Assembly: GCA_017644045.1 (NCBI GenBank)
Contig: JAEPMI010000003.1
Span: forward strand, 62,001-126,000
Reading direction: 5' to 3'
Length of the DNA: 64,000 bases
Source: Deltaproteobacteria bacterium
GTDB lineage: Bacteria > Myxococcota_A > Polyangia > Polyangiales > Houyiibacteriaceae
Positions 1-7,860 of this stretch are shown here, piece by piece. Under the pieces are notes generated by a model that was given only the letters and a program-made list of their open reading frames with translations, ran no database searches and was not told the DNA's origin. The translations under genes and the position numbers were made by a program. Each line of letters starts with the position of its first letter. The first letter of the stretch is position 1.

Positions 1-528
1 CCGAACAGGGACGCCGGCCAGGGAGCGCCGGAGACGAAACATCGTAGCGAGATGCCCGGCGAGAGGTCGGAGGACGGAACGCTGAGCTTCGGTCATTCGG
101 CGCTCGTGCGGGTACCACGCGCTGAGGGAGAGGAAGCGCTCGCCACCGTCCATTGCGCGGACACCGAGAAAGTCGCCCATACGCAGGCCGAAAGCGGCGA
201 ACGTGCGCCAGAAGTTCGGTACACCCAAAGGCTTCACCCACTCGCTGAAGCTTCCGACAGTCGAGGTGCGCTGGAGGATGTGTCGCACCTGGCGGTGCGG
301 GACGGATGCCGCGGACAGAGCGAGGAAGGCGCGGATGCGATTCCGGTCGGGACTGACTCGTTCCAGGGTCAACCCACCCCGGCGAATGCGCAGAGCGCTG
401 AGCGTGAGAAGCGATGCGTCGGGGACGAAGGGTCGGAAGCCATCGCGCAGCGCGTCCAACCAAGCCGCCTCGCCCAACTCGAGGTCGTAGATTGCGTCCC
501 GCAGGACGCCTGCCGCATGGTTCTTCAT
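1..528 (-). CDS. LuxR-like regulator, N-terminal part (truncated by window edge)
   Basis: The reading frame opens with ATG at 528, with AGGAG just upstream, and stays open for 176 codons to the window edge, so the C-terminus is missing. The visible part is a mixed alpha/beta sensor-like region. It contains a WYPHERR motif and the segment TEAQRSVLRPLAGHLATMFR, which is the kind of sequence that precedes a LuxR-type helix-turn-helix in myxobacterial regulators. The full-length regulator at 25209-26039 has a comparable layout (sensor region, domain-ending helix, HTH). The DNA-binding domain itself is not in view, so regulator is an inference. Unknown ligand. A 9-bp inverted repeat lies 28 bp upstream and may be its operator. 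Confidence 0.55.
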   Translation of the reverse strand, partial: MKNHAAGVLRDAIYDLELGEAAWLDALRDGFRPFVPDASLLTLSALRIRRGGLTLERVSPDRNRIRAFLALSAASVPHRQVRHILQRTSTVGSFSEWVKPLGVPNFWRTFAAFGLRMGDFLGVRAMDGGERFLSLSAWYPHERRMTEAQRSVLRPLAGHLATMFRLRRSLAGVPVR

Positions 529-555
529 CGTCTCCTACGAGCAGCCCGCTCGACC

Positions 556-584
556 CGCGGAGGGTGACGCAAACCCCCTCCGCG
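556..584. promoter_or_regulatory. 9-bp perfect inverted repeat upstream of the LuxR-like gene
   Basis: CGCGGAGGG (556-564) and CCCTCCGCG (576-584) form perfect 9-bp arms around an 11-nt spacer, 28 bp before the start codon at 528. It could be an operator or a transcript hairpin. No -10/-35 pair is obvious. The rest of 529-719 holds no convincing gene. Confidence 0.35.
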
Positions 585-719
585 AATCTGTTCGCATTCC
601 CCGCGGCGAGGCTCACGGATGGCGAGGCGGAACGCCATAGGCAATTCGACTACGTCGCCTCCCGGAACCCCGGCCCGAATGATGGCGCGAAACCAGGCCG
701 GCGGTGCGCTGCTCGAGCG

Positions 720-1550
720 TTACTCCACCAGGACGCTCGCGCCTCGGCGCTGGAGCGCCTCCCGCGCGTACCTCGCGACGTGCTCGGAGGAAGAGCCGGC
801 GCAGGACCTGAGCTTGGGGAGGACCTCGGGAGGGCCGACCCACCCGGCCAGGTCCAGCTGTAGAGCGAGGATGCGATCGACGTAGTCGCGGTCGACCCTC
901 TCGGAGACACGAGCGACCACGAGCTCGTCGATGCGCTGGGGAAGCGTTCGCGCGAGCGTGGTGTGGGCGATGTCGGCCGGCATCACCGACCCATGGTCGA
1001 GCATCTCGACCAGGACGGCCTGCAGCTCGGGCCGCTCCCAGCCATCGAGCTCGAGGAGCCTGGGGAACAGGATCGAGCCATGAGGGAGGTCGAAGCGCAC
1101 CAGCTCGTCTCGCAGCTGAGGGCTGAGCCCTGGCCATCCATGCGCTTCGACGAGCACGACCAAGGCGCGAGCCCCGTCCGCCGTTCCCTGCACCGCGAGA
1201 AGGGTCAGGAAGCTCAGCCGCAGGGGGTCGGAGGCGGCGTCGTAGAGCTCGCGGATCGGCCCCACCAGCGAGGGATGAGCGGTGCCCAAGAGCGTGCGAA
1301 CGAGGTCGGAGACGCGAGGAGGCTCGGGCGGATCGGGGAGCAGACGGACGGCGCGCAGGATGCCGAGCGCGGTCGCCTCGTCCTGGGGTGGTGGACGGTG
1401 GAGTCCACGGAGTCCGAGCTTCACCAGGAGGGCACTGCCCTCGCGCCGGGTTGCGTCGTCCGGCGATGCGTAGAGGGGGATCAGCTCGCGAAAGGGCGAG
1501 CCCGCAGGAAGAGTGGAGAGGGCGTCTGCGATCGCGTCGAGGTCGCTCAT
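720..1550 (-). CDS. HEAT-repeat-like helical protein, function unknown
   Basis: 276 residues, Leu/Ala/Asp/Glu-rich and almost entirely predicted helix. Recurrent units such as ALLVKLGLRGL, LTLLAVQGTADGARALVVLVE and LPKLRSC resemble HEAT/armadillo helical pairs, which usually act as protein-interaction scaffolds. There is no signal peptide or membrane segment, so it is probably cytoplasmic. The ATG at 1550 was chosen because the first residues (MSDLDAIADALS) are typical, and because upstream extension would run into the stop of the next gene at 1581. No catalytic motif is visible. A long frame on the opposite strand (963-2816) has low-complexity composition typical of an antisense shadow and is not a gene. 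Confidence 0.7.
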   Translation of the reverse strand: MSDLDAIADALSTLPAGSPFRELIPLYASPDDATRREGSALLVKLGLRGLHRPPPQDEATALGILRAVRLLPDPPEPPRVSDLVRTLLGTAHPSLVGPIRELYDAASDPLRLSFLTLLAVQGTADGARALVVLVEAHGWPGLSPQLRDELVRFDLPHGSILFPRLLELDGWERPELQAVLVEMLDHGSVMPADIAHTTLARTLPQRIDELVVARVSERVDRDYVDRILALQLDLAGWVGPPEVLPKLRSCAGSSSEHVARYAREALQRRGASVLVE

Positions 1551-1580
1551 TCGCTCGAGTGTACGAGCGGGCCCCGTCGA

Positions 1581-2633
1581 CTATCCCCTGGGCGGCGGGG
1601 CGCCGCAGCTCGGGCACTGACCGAGCTCGCGGGCGTAGGTCGCCGCGCAATGGCCGCAGGCGACGCGGCCCATCGGTTCGGCGGCGATCGGGTGCATCTC
1701 CGGGTAGAGCACCTCGAGCTCGGCGCTCGACATCCGATCGTTCTCGTCCGCGGGGCTCCAGATCACCTCGAAGGCCACCAGCTCGGCAACGCTCAGCCAG
1801 CTGAGCACCCGGAGCGCCTGGCGGAACCGGCTGGGGTCCGCGATGCCGTCGAGGTCAGCCAGGACGCGCTTCGCGGCCACCACGAAGGTGACCACGCAGA
1901 GGCCTTCGCCCTCTTCGGGCCGGGCCGTCATCTGCGGTCCGTCGCGGCGCTCGATGGCACCTTCGACGTTGCGCACGAGCTCGTGGCGGAAGCGGGAGCG
2001 GAGATCGCCGGTCATCCGGGTGAAGGTCTGCTCCGCCTGGGCCGGCGGTGCGGGTCGCGCGTCGTGCGAGCCCACGTAGGCCCACGCGGCGCGTTCCGAT
2101 TCGATGGCTGCGACGGCCGCGGAGAGGAGTTGGCGTCGACCGGCAGCGGTGGCGGTGTTGCCGGACCGCGCCATCTCGTCGAGCTTCTCTTGCAGGCGCG
2201 AGCGCGCCCTCGCGTCGATGGCGATCATCAGGCTCGTCACGTCGACGTTGGCGACGAAGGTCTGCTGTGGGACGCCGTAGCTGGACGGGCCGGCGTGGAA
2301 CATCGAGCTGGCGCCCCTCTTCACCATCGCCTTGATGACGACCGACCCGACCAAGAAGACGACCATGATGATGACGAAGACGGGGTCGGCGCTGCCCGAC
2401 GACGAGTAGGAGCCCGAGCTGTAGGACGAACCGCTGCTCCAGCTCGAGGAGCTGCCGCCCCAGCTCGAGCTGCCGCCGCCCCAGCTCGAGGAGCCTCCAC
2501 TCCAGGAGGAACCGCCGCCGCCGAAGCTCCCGCCGCCGAAGCTGCTCCCGGTGTGCTGCGCCTCGGCCGGGCTCGTCAGCGCTCCGAGGAGCACCATCGC
2601 TCCGATCCCGATCAGCTCTCGCCAGCGACGCAC
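1581..2633 (-). CDS. DUF1517-like secreted/membrane protein with C-terminal zinc ribbon
   Basis: 350 residues from a GTG start at 2633, giving a clean signal peptide (RELIGIGAMVLLGALTSPAEAQ). An ATG further upstream at 2771 would put 46 arginine-rich residues before the signal. After the signal comes a Gly/Ser/Trp low-complexity stretch (FGGGSFGGGG, then repeated SSSWGG units), one hydrophobic helix (VFVIIMVVFLVGSVVI), and a domain with the VTSLMIAIDARAR motif and AAIESERAAW helix seen in DUF1517 proteins. The last 30 residues hold CGHC and CPSC, a rubredoxin-like zinc knuckle. Role unknown; the Gly/Ser region suggests envelope exposure. Family assignment is by motif memory. Confidence 0.75.
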   Translation of the reverse strand: MRRWRELIGIGAMVLLGALTSPAEAQHTGSSFGGGSFGGGGSSWSGGSSSWGGGSSSWGGSSSSWSSGSSYSSGSYSSSGSADPVFVIIMVVFLVGSVVIKAMVKRGASSMFHAGPSSYGVPQQTFVANVDVTSLMIAIDARARSRLQEKLDEMARSGNTATAAGRRQLLSAAVAAIESERAAWAYVGSHDARPAPPAQAEQTFTRMTGDLRSRFRHELVRNVEGAIERRDGPQMTARPEEGEGLCVVTFVVAAKRVLADLDGIADPSRFRQALRVLSWLSVAELVAFEVIWSPADENDRMSSAELEVLYPEMHPIAAEPMGRVACGHCAATYARELGQCPSCGAPPPRG

Positions 2634-2679
2634 GGCCGAGTTGTCGCAAGAACTCGGGGCCGAGCACAAGCGTTCGGCG

Positions 2680-3294
2680 TCAGTTGCCGGCGACCATCTG
2701 CGGGAGCCAGGGGTCCAGCAGGCCGCCGCCGGGAGGCCAGCCGAGCAAGATCGCCTCCGCCGCGAACGCAAGTAGGAGCGGCACCAAGACGCAGAGCCAG
2801 GCCCACCCAGGGCTGACGCCGGTGGTCTCTGCCGTCTTCTTGAGCGTGGAGAGCAGCACGAAGAGCGGAATCACCATCACGCCGAGGGTGAGCCAGGGGA
2901 GAGCGCCGTGCGCCGCCTCCGGCAGGCAGAAGCCCAGGAGCATCGATGGCAGCCCGAAGAACCCGAGCATCGGGTAGAGCCAGCCGTAGCGGAGGACGGT
3001 GCGCCGGGCGAGGAGGCCTGCCTCCTCGGGCTCGTCGCCGTAGGCACGGCAGAGGCTCACGAAGCACGCCGCCAGCGCGGCGTATGCGAGGCCGCAGACC
3101 AGCAGACCGATCCCGGAGGCGTTGAGCACGTCGCGCCAGAGCGGCATCGTCGAGGGACGGGGGGTCACCTGGAACGCGGGCCCGAACTGAACGGTGTGCG
3201 TGTAGGGGATCACGCCCTGCGCCGCCGCCATCAGGACGAAGGGGACGACGCCCAGGAAGGATCCGTCACGCGGTTCGGGGGCGCCTTCGTCCAC
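2680..3294 (-). CDS. Integral membrane protein, Yip1-like, function unknown
   Basis: About 204 residues from a GTG at 3294. The longer frame to 3444 starts with Arg/Pro-rich sequence and would overlap the divergent gene at 3359, so it was rejected. Five hydrophobic stretches are visible: FVLMAAAQGVIPY, ASGIGLLVCGLAYAALAA, YPMLGFFGLPSMLLGF, LPWLTLGVMVIPLFVLLS and WAWLCVLVPLLLAFAAEAIL. The SPGWAWLCVLVPLLLAF segment recalls Yip1-domain proteins, but this is weak. It lies 46 bp upstream of the DUF1517 gene on the same strand and could be co-transcribed with it. Confidence 0.6.
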   Translation of the reverse strand: MDEGAPEPRDGSFLGVVPFVLMAAAQGVIPYTHTVQFGPAFQVTPRPSTMPLWRDVLNASGIGLLVCGLAYAALAACFVSLCRAYGDEPEEAGLLARRTVLRYGWLYPMLGFFGLPSMLLGFCLPEAAHGALPWLTLGVMVIPLFVLLSTLKKTAETTGVSPGWAWLCVLVPLLLAFAAEAILLGWPPGGGLLDPWLPQMVAGN

Positions 3295-3358
3295 TGGGCG
3301 AGCGTGATCGGCGGATCCGTGCCGCGCAACTGGCCGTCGCCTCGGGTATCGTCGCGGC

Positions 3359-4246
3359 GTGAGCTGGGAGCAGACCGACGAGTGGCCGGACGGCCGCACC
3401 GAAGGCGGGGCGTTCCGCGCCGCGGCGGAGGTGATCGTCGCCACGCGGGAGGCGCCGACGGCCTTGGACCGGTTCCGCGTCTGGTGGCACTCGACGCCGG
3501 ATCACCCATTCGGCGCGATGCCGCTGCGCGTCGTGCTCACACCGAATTGGATCTACGTGGAGACGCGCCGGGGCGGCCGGCAGCGCGCGCGCGTGGAACA
3601 GATCCTCGGCTCCCGCCGCGAGGCTGGGCGGGTGATCTACGCGGTCGCGGACGGCGACGACCTCGTGCTCGCCGACCGCAAGGGCGACGCGCTCGAGCGC
3701 GCGCTCGACGAGAGGATCGGTGCGAAGGGCGAGTGGCGATCCGACTCGGCGTTCATCGCGGTCTTCCTCTTCGGGCTGGCGGGCCTGGCCGCGGCGCTCG
3801 GGACGACGCTGAGCTACCGAGCGGAGGGGCTCGACCGGATCGGTCGAGACATGTGGACGGCCGAGTCGGCGCTCGGGCTCTACGCGGGACTCGGCGGTGT
3901 GTTGCTCGTGTTGCTCTTCATCACGTTCTTCCCCCAGCGCTATGTGGCCGACTCGGTCGGCCTGACCTCGGTGCGCGGGCTCTTCGGTTGGGTCCGAACG
4001 ACCATCCCCGTGGAGCGGGTCGAAGGGGTGCGGATCGGAGTGATCACGACGAGCAGCAAGTCGGGTCGCTTCCTGCATTTCCACGTGGAGCTCGCCCTTC
4101 GGGACCCGGCCAAGTTCCTGCGCGTCTACGCGCCGAGCGGCGTGCGTCCCGGGCAAGCGCGCGCGCGGCAGGAGACCGCGCGTCAGATCGGACGCCGGTT
4201 GGCTCGGCTCTACGACGTGGAGCTGCGGGATCAGACGGGGATCTGA
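3359..4246 (+). CDS. Two-helix membrane protein with PH-like flanks, unknown function
   Basis: 295 residues from a GTG start at 3359, divergent from the membrane protein at 3294. An N-terminal soluble part (about 1-125) has beta-rich runs (LRVVLTPNWIYVETRR, VIYAVADGDDLVLADRKG). Two membrane helices follow near residues 127-147 and 170-192. The soluble tail (TSVRGLFGWVRTTIPVERVEGVRIGVI) has the alternating pattern of bacterial PH-like domains. No enzyme motif is visible. It ends 4 bp before the convergent gene at 4251. Confidence 0.65.
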   Translation: MSWEQTDEWPDGRTEGGAFRAAAEVIVATREAPTALDRFRVWWHSTPDHPFGAMPLRVVLTPNWIYVETRRGGRQRARVEQILGSRREAGRVIYAVADGDDLVLADRKGDALERALDERIGAKGEWRSDSAFIAVFLFGLAGLAAALGTTLSYRAEGLDRIGRDMWTAESALGLYAGLGGVLLVLLFITFFPQRYVADSVGLTSVRGLFGWVRTTIPVERVEGVRIGVITTSSKSGRFLHFHVELALRDPAKFLRVYAPSGVRPGQARARQETARQIGRRLARLYDVELRDQTGI

Positions 4247-4250
4247 GCGC

Positions 4251-4982
4251 TCAGAAGCGCGCGCGCAGATCGATCCCGCCGCCGCCGATGCCCACCCGCG
4301 GCGTCACTCGCCAGCCGGGCTCGTTCATCCCGTAGAACTCGATGAACTTCTTCTTCCGCCCGATGCCGAGGCCGAAGAGGGTCAGGCCGGCGGCCTGCAC
4401 GAGTCCGTCGAGGACCAGCAGGAAGCGATCGATCGCGAAGAGGTCGTCGTTGCGGGTCTCGATGATCGGGCCGAGCACCGGGACGAGCATCAGCCCGCTG
4501 AGGGAGCTGTCCGCATAGAAGCTGACCGAGAGGCCGTAGGTCACGAGGAACATGGCGCCGCCCGCGATGATGAGCCCGAGGCTGCGCTTCTCGATCAGGC
4601 GGCCGCCCTCGGGGACGGTCATGCCCTCGTGATAGGGGATGCGCTGGAGCCGGGGCGGTCGTTGGTACTGCTGCTGTGGGTACGCGGGCTGGGCGTACGC
4701 CGGCTGTTGCTGTCCGTAGCCGGGCTGGTTCCCGGTGGCGGCCGGCGCGGGCTGAGCCTGCGGCTGGTTGCCGTAGCCGTCCGGGACGGTCGGCGGCGGG
4801 AGCGCCTCGCCGCTCTGGGCGTTCGGATCCGCCGACTCCGCCGGCTCCGCTTCTTCCTCGGCGAACGGGTCTTCTTCCGCGGCGAAGGGGTCCTCGCCCT
4901 GCTGCGCCAGCGCGGTCGTCGAACCGATGACGCCGAGCAAGAACACGAGGATCCCCACGGCGATGGAGCGTCGTTCTCCCAT
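4251..4982 (-). CDS. Exported Gln/Pro-rich protein with C-terminal membrane helices
   Basis: 243 residues. The ATG at 4982 was preferred over 5000 because it begins the signal peptide cleanly (MGERRSIAVGILVFLLGVIG, ending at ALAQ). A duplicated DPFAAEE/DPFAEEE acidic motif follows, then a Pro/Gln/Tyr-rich linker with repeated QPAYAQPAYPQQQ. A C-terminal domain has two hydrophobic stretches (SLGLIIAGGAMFLVTYGLSV and FLLVLDGLVQAAGLTLFGLGIG). The sequence ends GIGGGGIDLRARF, so it closes on aromatic Phe and could be outer-membrane associated. Proteins of this layout are common in myxobacterial genomes and uncharacterised. Confidence 0.7.
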   Translation of the reverse strand: MGERRSIAVGILVFLLGVIGSTTALAQQGEDPFAAEEDPFAEEEAEPAESADPNAQSGEALPPPTVPDGYGNQPQAQPAPAATGNQPGYGQQQPAYAQPAYPQQQYQRPPRLQRIPYHEGMTVPEGGRLIEKRSLGLIIAGGAMFLVTYGLSVSFYADSSLSGLMLVPVLGPIIETRNDDLFAIDRFLLVLDGLVQAAGLTLFGLGIGRKKKFIEFYGMNEPGWRVTPRVGIGGGGIDLRARF

Positions 4983-5051
4983 GGAGAGCGAGCCTAGCAC
5001 CGACGGTGGGATGGAGCCGGTGGCCCGCTACGGTGACTTGCGCGAGGCGAA

Positions 5052-5069
5052 TGTGACAGGGGTGTTACA
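5052..5069. promoter_or_regulatory. TGTnACA pair before the phoX-like gene
   Basis: TGTGACA (5052-5058) and TGTTACA (5063-5069) sit on either side of GGGG, 9 bp before the start codon at 5078, in the divergent interval with the gene at 4982. The half-sites are themselves near-palindromic, so this is a plausible regulator site. Its position would overlap the ribosome-binding region. Confidence 0.3.
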
Positions 5070-5077
5070 GTCTGGGG

Positions 5078-6376
5078 ATGGCTGACTTCTCCAAGCTTCC
5101 CTCCTCCCTGCTTCGCCGAGAGTTCGTCGGGCGTGGCCTCGCGGGGTTCGCCGCGGCGCTCGTCTCGCCCGCCATCGGTTGTGGGGACGACGACGCGAGC
5201 CCCACCGACGGCGGTCCGGCGGACGCGGGGCCGTCCGATGCGGGCATCCCGGTCGACGGCGGTCCCGTCGTCTTCCCGGCGCGGGACCTCCCGGACCCGC
5301 CGGCGCTCCGATCGCTGATCGCGGACATCGGGCCACTTGGTGATGCGGACGCGAACGGCGTCCGGCTGGCCGCCGGCTTCACCGCGCGGGTCGTGGCACG
5401 GAGCGGGCAGACGGTGCTGGGGACCGACCACGAGTGGCATCCGATGCCCGACGGAGGCGCCACCTTCCTCACGGAGGACGGCGGCTGGATCTACGTGTCG
5501 AACTCGGAGATGCCGCTCATCGGCGGGGTCGGTGCGCTCCGCTTCGACGCCAGCGGGACCCTGGTCGACGCCTACTCGATCCTCGAGCGGACGCAGATCA
5601 ACTGCGCGGGCGGCCTCACCCCCTGGCACACCTGGCTCTCCTGCGAGGAGATCGGGAACGGCGAGGTCTACGAGTGCGATCCCTGGGGCGAGACACCCTC
5701 CGTCGCTCGCCCCGCCCTCGGGGTCTTCCGCCACGAGGCCGTGGCGGTGGACCCGATGAACTGGGACCTCTACCTCACCGAGGACGAAGGCGACGGTCGC
5801 TTCTATCGCTTCCGTCCGGACGGGATGAACAGCAACGGCTTCCCCGAGCTCGGCTCCGGGACGCTCGAGGTCGCCCAGGTGGACTCCGAGTCCGGTGCCG
5901 TCACCTGGCTCCCGCTTCCCGACCCGCTCGCGGAGGGAGACACGCCGACCCGAATGCAGGTCCCCGAGAGCACCGCGTTCGATGGGGGCGAGGGCATCTG
6001 GTACCACGAGGGCGTCGTCTACTTCAGCACGAAGGGCAGCACGCGCATCTGGGCGTACGAGATCTCCACGGCGACGATCTCCGTGCTCTACGACGGAGAG
6101 GCGATCACCGATCCGCCGCTGACCGGCGTCGACAACCTCACCGTGTCCTGCTGCGGCGACGTGCTCGTCGCCGAAGACGGGGGCTCGATGCAGATCGTCG
6201 CGATCCTCCCGAGCGGCGATCTCATCCCCGTGATGCAGATCGTCGGCCAGGACAGCTCCGAGGTGACCGGCCCGGCCTTCGACCCGAGCGGGACGCGCCT
6301 CTACTTCAGCTCCCAGCGGGGAGACGGACAGGGCATCACCTACGAGATCGAGGGCCCCTTCCACGAACCCGCCTGA
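5078..6376 (+). CDS. Tat-exported PhoX/DUF839-family protein
   Basis: 432 residues. The N-terminus has a twin-arginine signal (LLRREFVGRGLAGFAAAL) ending at a cysteine (AIGCG), so it is probably a Tat-exported lipoprotein. An Asp/Gly/Ala stalk follows, and then a beta-propeller-type DUF839 domain. Family marks are DHEWHPMPDGGATF, WLSCEEIGNGEVYECDP, GVFRHEAVAVDP, YLTEDEGDGRFYRFRP and DNLTVSCCGDVLVAEDGG. PhoX enzymes are calcium/iron phosphatases; the Glu-rich loops here fit metal binding, but phosphatase activity is not proven and many DUF839 proteins are untested. It is monocistronic, faces the bkd operon convergently, and is followed by a hairpin at 6431. Confidence 0.8.
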   Translation: MADFSKLPSSLLRREFVGRGLAGFAAALVSPAIGCGDDDASPTDGGPADAGPSDAGIPVDGGPVVFPARDLPDPPALRSLIADIGPLGDADANGVRLAAGFTARVVARSGQTVLGTDHEWHPMPDGGATFLTEDGGWIYVSNSEMPLIGGVGALRFDASGTLVDAYSILERTQINCAGGLTPWHTWLSCEEIGNGEVYECDPWGETPSVARPALGVFRHEAVAVDPMNWDLYLTEDEGDGRFYRFRPDGMNSNGFPELGSGTLEVAQVDSESGAVTWLPLPDPLAEGDTPTRMQVPESTAFDGGEGIWYHEGVVYFSTKGSTRIWAYEISTATISVLYDGEAITDPPLTGVDNLTVSCCGDVLVAEDGGSMQIVAILPSGDLIPVMQIVGQDSSEVTGPAFDPSGTRLYFSSQRGDGQGITYEIEGPFHEPA

Positions 6377-6430
6377 GTCCCACCTCCCCTGTTGCTCACA
6401 GCGACACCCGGGGGACACTCCCCCCTTCCA

Positions 6431-6453
6431 ACTCCCCTACGACATAGGGGAGT
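6431..6453. terminator. Hairpin between convergent phoX-like gene and bkd operon
   Basis: ACTCCCCTA (6431-6439), loop CGACA, TAGGGGAGT (6445-6453): a perfect 9-bp stem in the 133-bp gap between two convergent genes. There is no T-run, so it may work as a bidirectional barrier or mRNA 3-prime stabiliser rather than a classic intrinsic terminator. Confidence 0.45.
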
Positions 6454-6509
6454 CCTGACCTAGACCGAGTTCAATAGCGAGCGTCGTGATCGAGCGCCCG
6501 CTTCGACGC

Positions 6510-7850
6510 TCAGGCCAGGTCGAGGAAGAGCCGCTCGGGCTCTTCGAGGAAGCGGATGATGTCGTACGCGAAGGCCGCGCCGACGTGGCCGTCCACGATG
6601 CGGTGGTCGAAGCTCAGTGAGAGGAGCATGACGTTGCCGATGGCGATCTCGCCGTCACGCACGACCGGCTTCTGCTTCATCTGGTGCACACCGAGAATGC
6701 CGACCTCGGGGTGGTTGAGCACCGGCGTGGCGAAGAGCCCGCCGTCGCGACCGAGGCTCGTGATGGTGAAGGTCGAGCCCTGGAGCTCGTCCTGCTTCAG
6801 CGCACCCTCACGGGCGCCGTTGCCGAGCCGGTCGATCTCGCGGGCGAGGTCGAGGAGCGAGAGCTGGTCCGCGTGGCGCACGACCGGGACCATGAGCCCG
6901 TTCGGCGTCGCCGCCGCGATGCCCATGTGGAAGTACTTGCGGTAGACGAGCTCGTTGGAGCTCTCGTCGAGCGCGCTGTTGAGCACGGGGTGCTTCTTCA
7001 GCGCGGCGATGGTCGCCTTCACGATGAACGGAAGGTAGGTGAGCTTCACACCCTCTTCGGCGGCCGCCGGCTTCAGTCGGCTGCGGAGCTCGATGAGGCG
7101 GTCGCAGTGACACTCTTCGACGAAGGTGAAGTGCGCAGCGGTGTTCTTCACCATCTGCATCCGCTGCGCGATCTTGCGGCGGATGCCGACGAAGGGCTTC
7201 CGCTCTTCCGGCTCGCCCTGCTGGCCGACGATCCGGGTCGGCGCGTGCCGCGGCGCGCTCGGCGCCTGCGCCGTGGTCGCGGTCGGCGCGCCGCCAGCGA
7301 AACCCTTCACGTCGTCGCGCGTGGTGCGGCCATGCGGCCCGCTCGGCTGGACCCGGCGCAGGTCGACGCCGAGGTCGCGGGCGAGCTTGCGGGTCGCCGG
7401 CGTCGCGAGCGGCTTGGCCTGGAAGAAGTCGATCGGCTGCGGCGCGGCCTTCGGAGCGGCGGCGGCGCCGTTGCCCTTCTTCGCGACGGGCTTCTTGGCC
7501 GACTGGAAGAACGACGTGCCGGGCAGGCCTTCGCGAATGTCGCCGACGGCGGTCGCCGCGGGACCTTCGTCCTTGGTCTCCTCGGCGGGAGCCTCGGTCA
7601 CCGTGGCGGTGCCGTCGGTCGCGATGACCACGATCACGTCGCCCACCTGAGCGACGTCACCGGGCTGGAAGCGCACGTCCGCGATGGTGCCGGCCTTGGG
7701 CGCGCCGATGGTCACGGTGGCCTTGTCGGTCATCACCTCGACCATCGGGTCGTCCTCGGCGACGATGTCGCCCTGGTTGACGTGCCACTCGACGATCTCG
7801 CCCTCGGTGACGCCTTCGCCGATGTCGGGAAGCTTGAACTGAAAGCTCAT
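6510..7850 (-). CDS. bkdB: 2-oxoacid dehydrogenase E2 (dihydrolipoamide acyltransferase), probably branched-chain
   Basis: 446 residues, cytoplasmic. Domains in order: one lipoyl domain (about 1-80) with the lipoylated Lys43 in the VMTDKATV motif; an Ala/Pro linker; a peripheral subunit-binding domain (ATPATRKLARDLGVDLRRV, GPHGRTTRDDV, about 150-180); and the acyltransferase core with the catalytic SFDHRIVDGHVGA near the C-terminus. It moves the acyl group from E1 to CoA. The VMTDKA form of the lipoyl site and the E1alpha neighbour favour branched-chain 2-oxoacids over pyruvate. It is last in the operon lipA-E1alpha-E1beta-E2, 10 bp after E1beta. No E3 gene is present, so lipoamide dehydrogenase must come from elsewhere. 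Confidence 0.93.
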   Translation of the reverse strand: MSFQFKLPDIGEGVTEGEIVEWHVNQGDIVAEDDPMVEVMTDKATVTIGAPKAGTIADVRFQPGDVAQVGDVIVVIATDGTATVTEAPAEETKDEGPAATAVGDIREGLPGTSFFQSAKKPVAKKGNGAAAAPKAAPQPIDFFQAKPLATPATRKLARDLGVDLRRVQPSGPHGRTTRDDVKGFAGGAPTATTAQAPSAPRHAPTRIVGQQGEPEERKPFVGIRRKIAQRMQMVKNTAAHFTFVEECHCDRLIELRSRLKPAAAEEGVKLTYLPFIVKATIAALKKHPVLNSALDESSNELVYRKYFHMGIAAATPNGLMVPVVRHADQLSLLDLAREIDRLGNGAREGALKQDELQGSTFTITSLGRDGGLFATPVLNHPEVGILGVHQMKQKPVVRDGEIAIGNVMLLSLSFDHRIVDGHVGAAFAYDIIRFLEEPERLFLDLA

Positions 7851-7860
7851 GGGATCTCTC

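Noticed and set aside
963-2816. 617-codon plus-strand open frame
   Set aside because: Antisense to the HEAT-like and DUF1517 genes; composition rich in Arg/Gly/Ala/Glu with no domain, signal or start site. A GC-rich shadow.
3295-3444. N-terminal extension of the membrane protein at 2680
   Set aside because: Arg/Pro-rich, overlaps the divergent gene at 3359; GTG 3294 gives a normal start.
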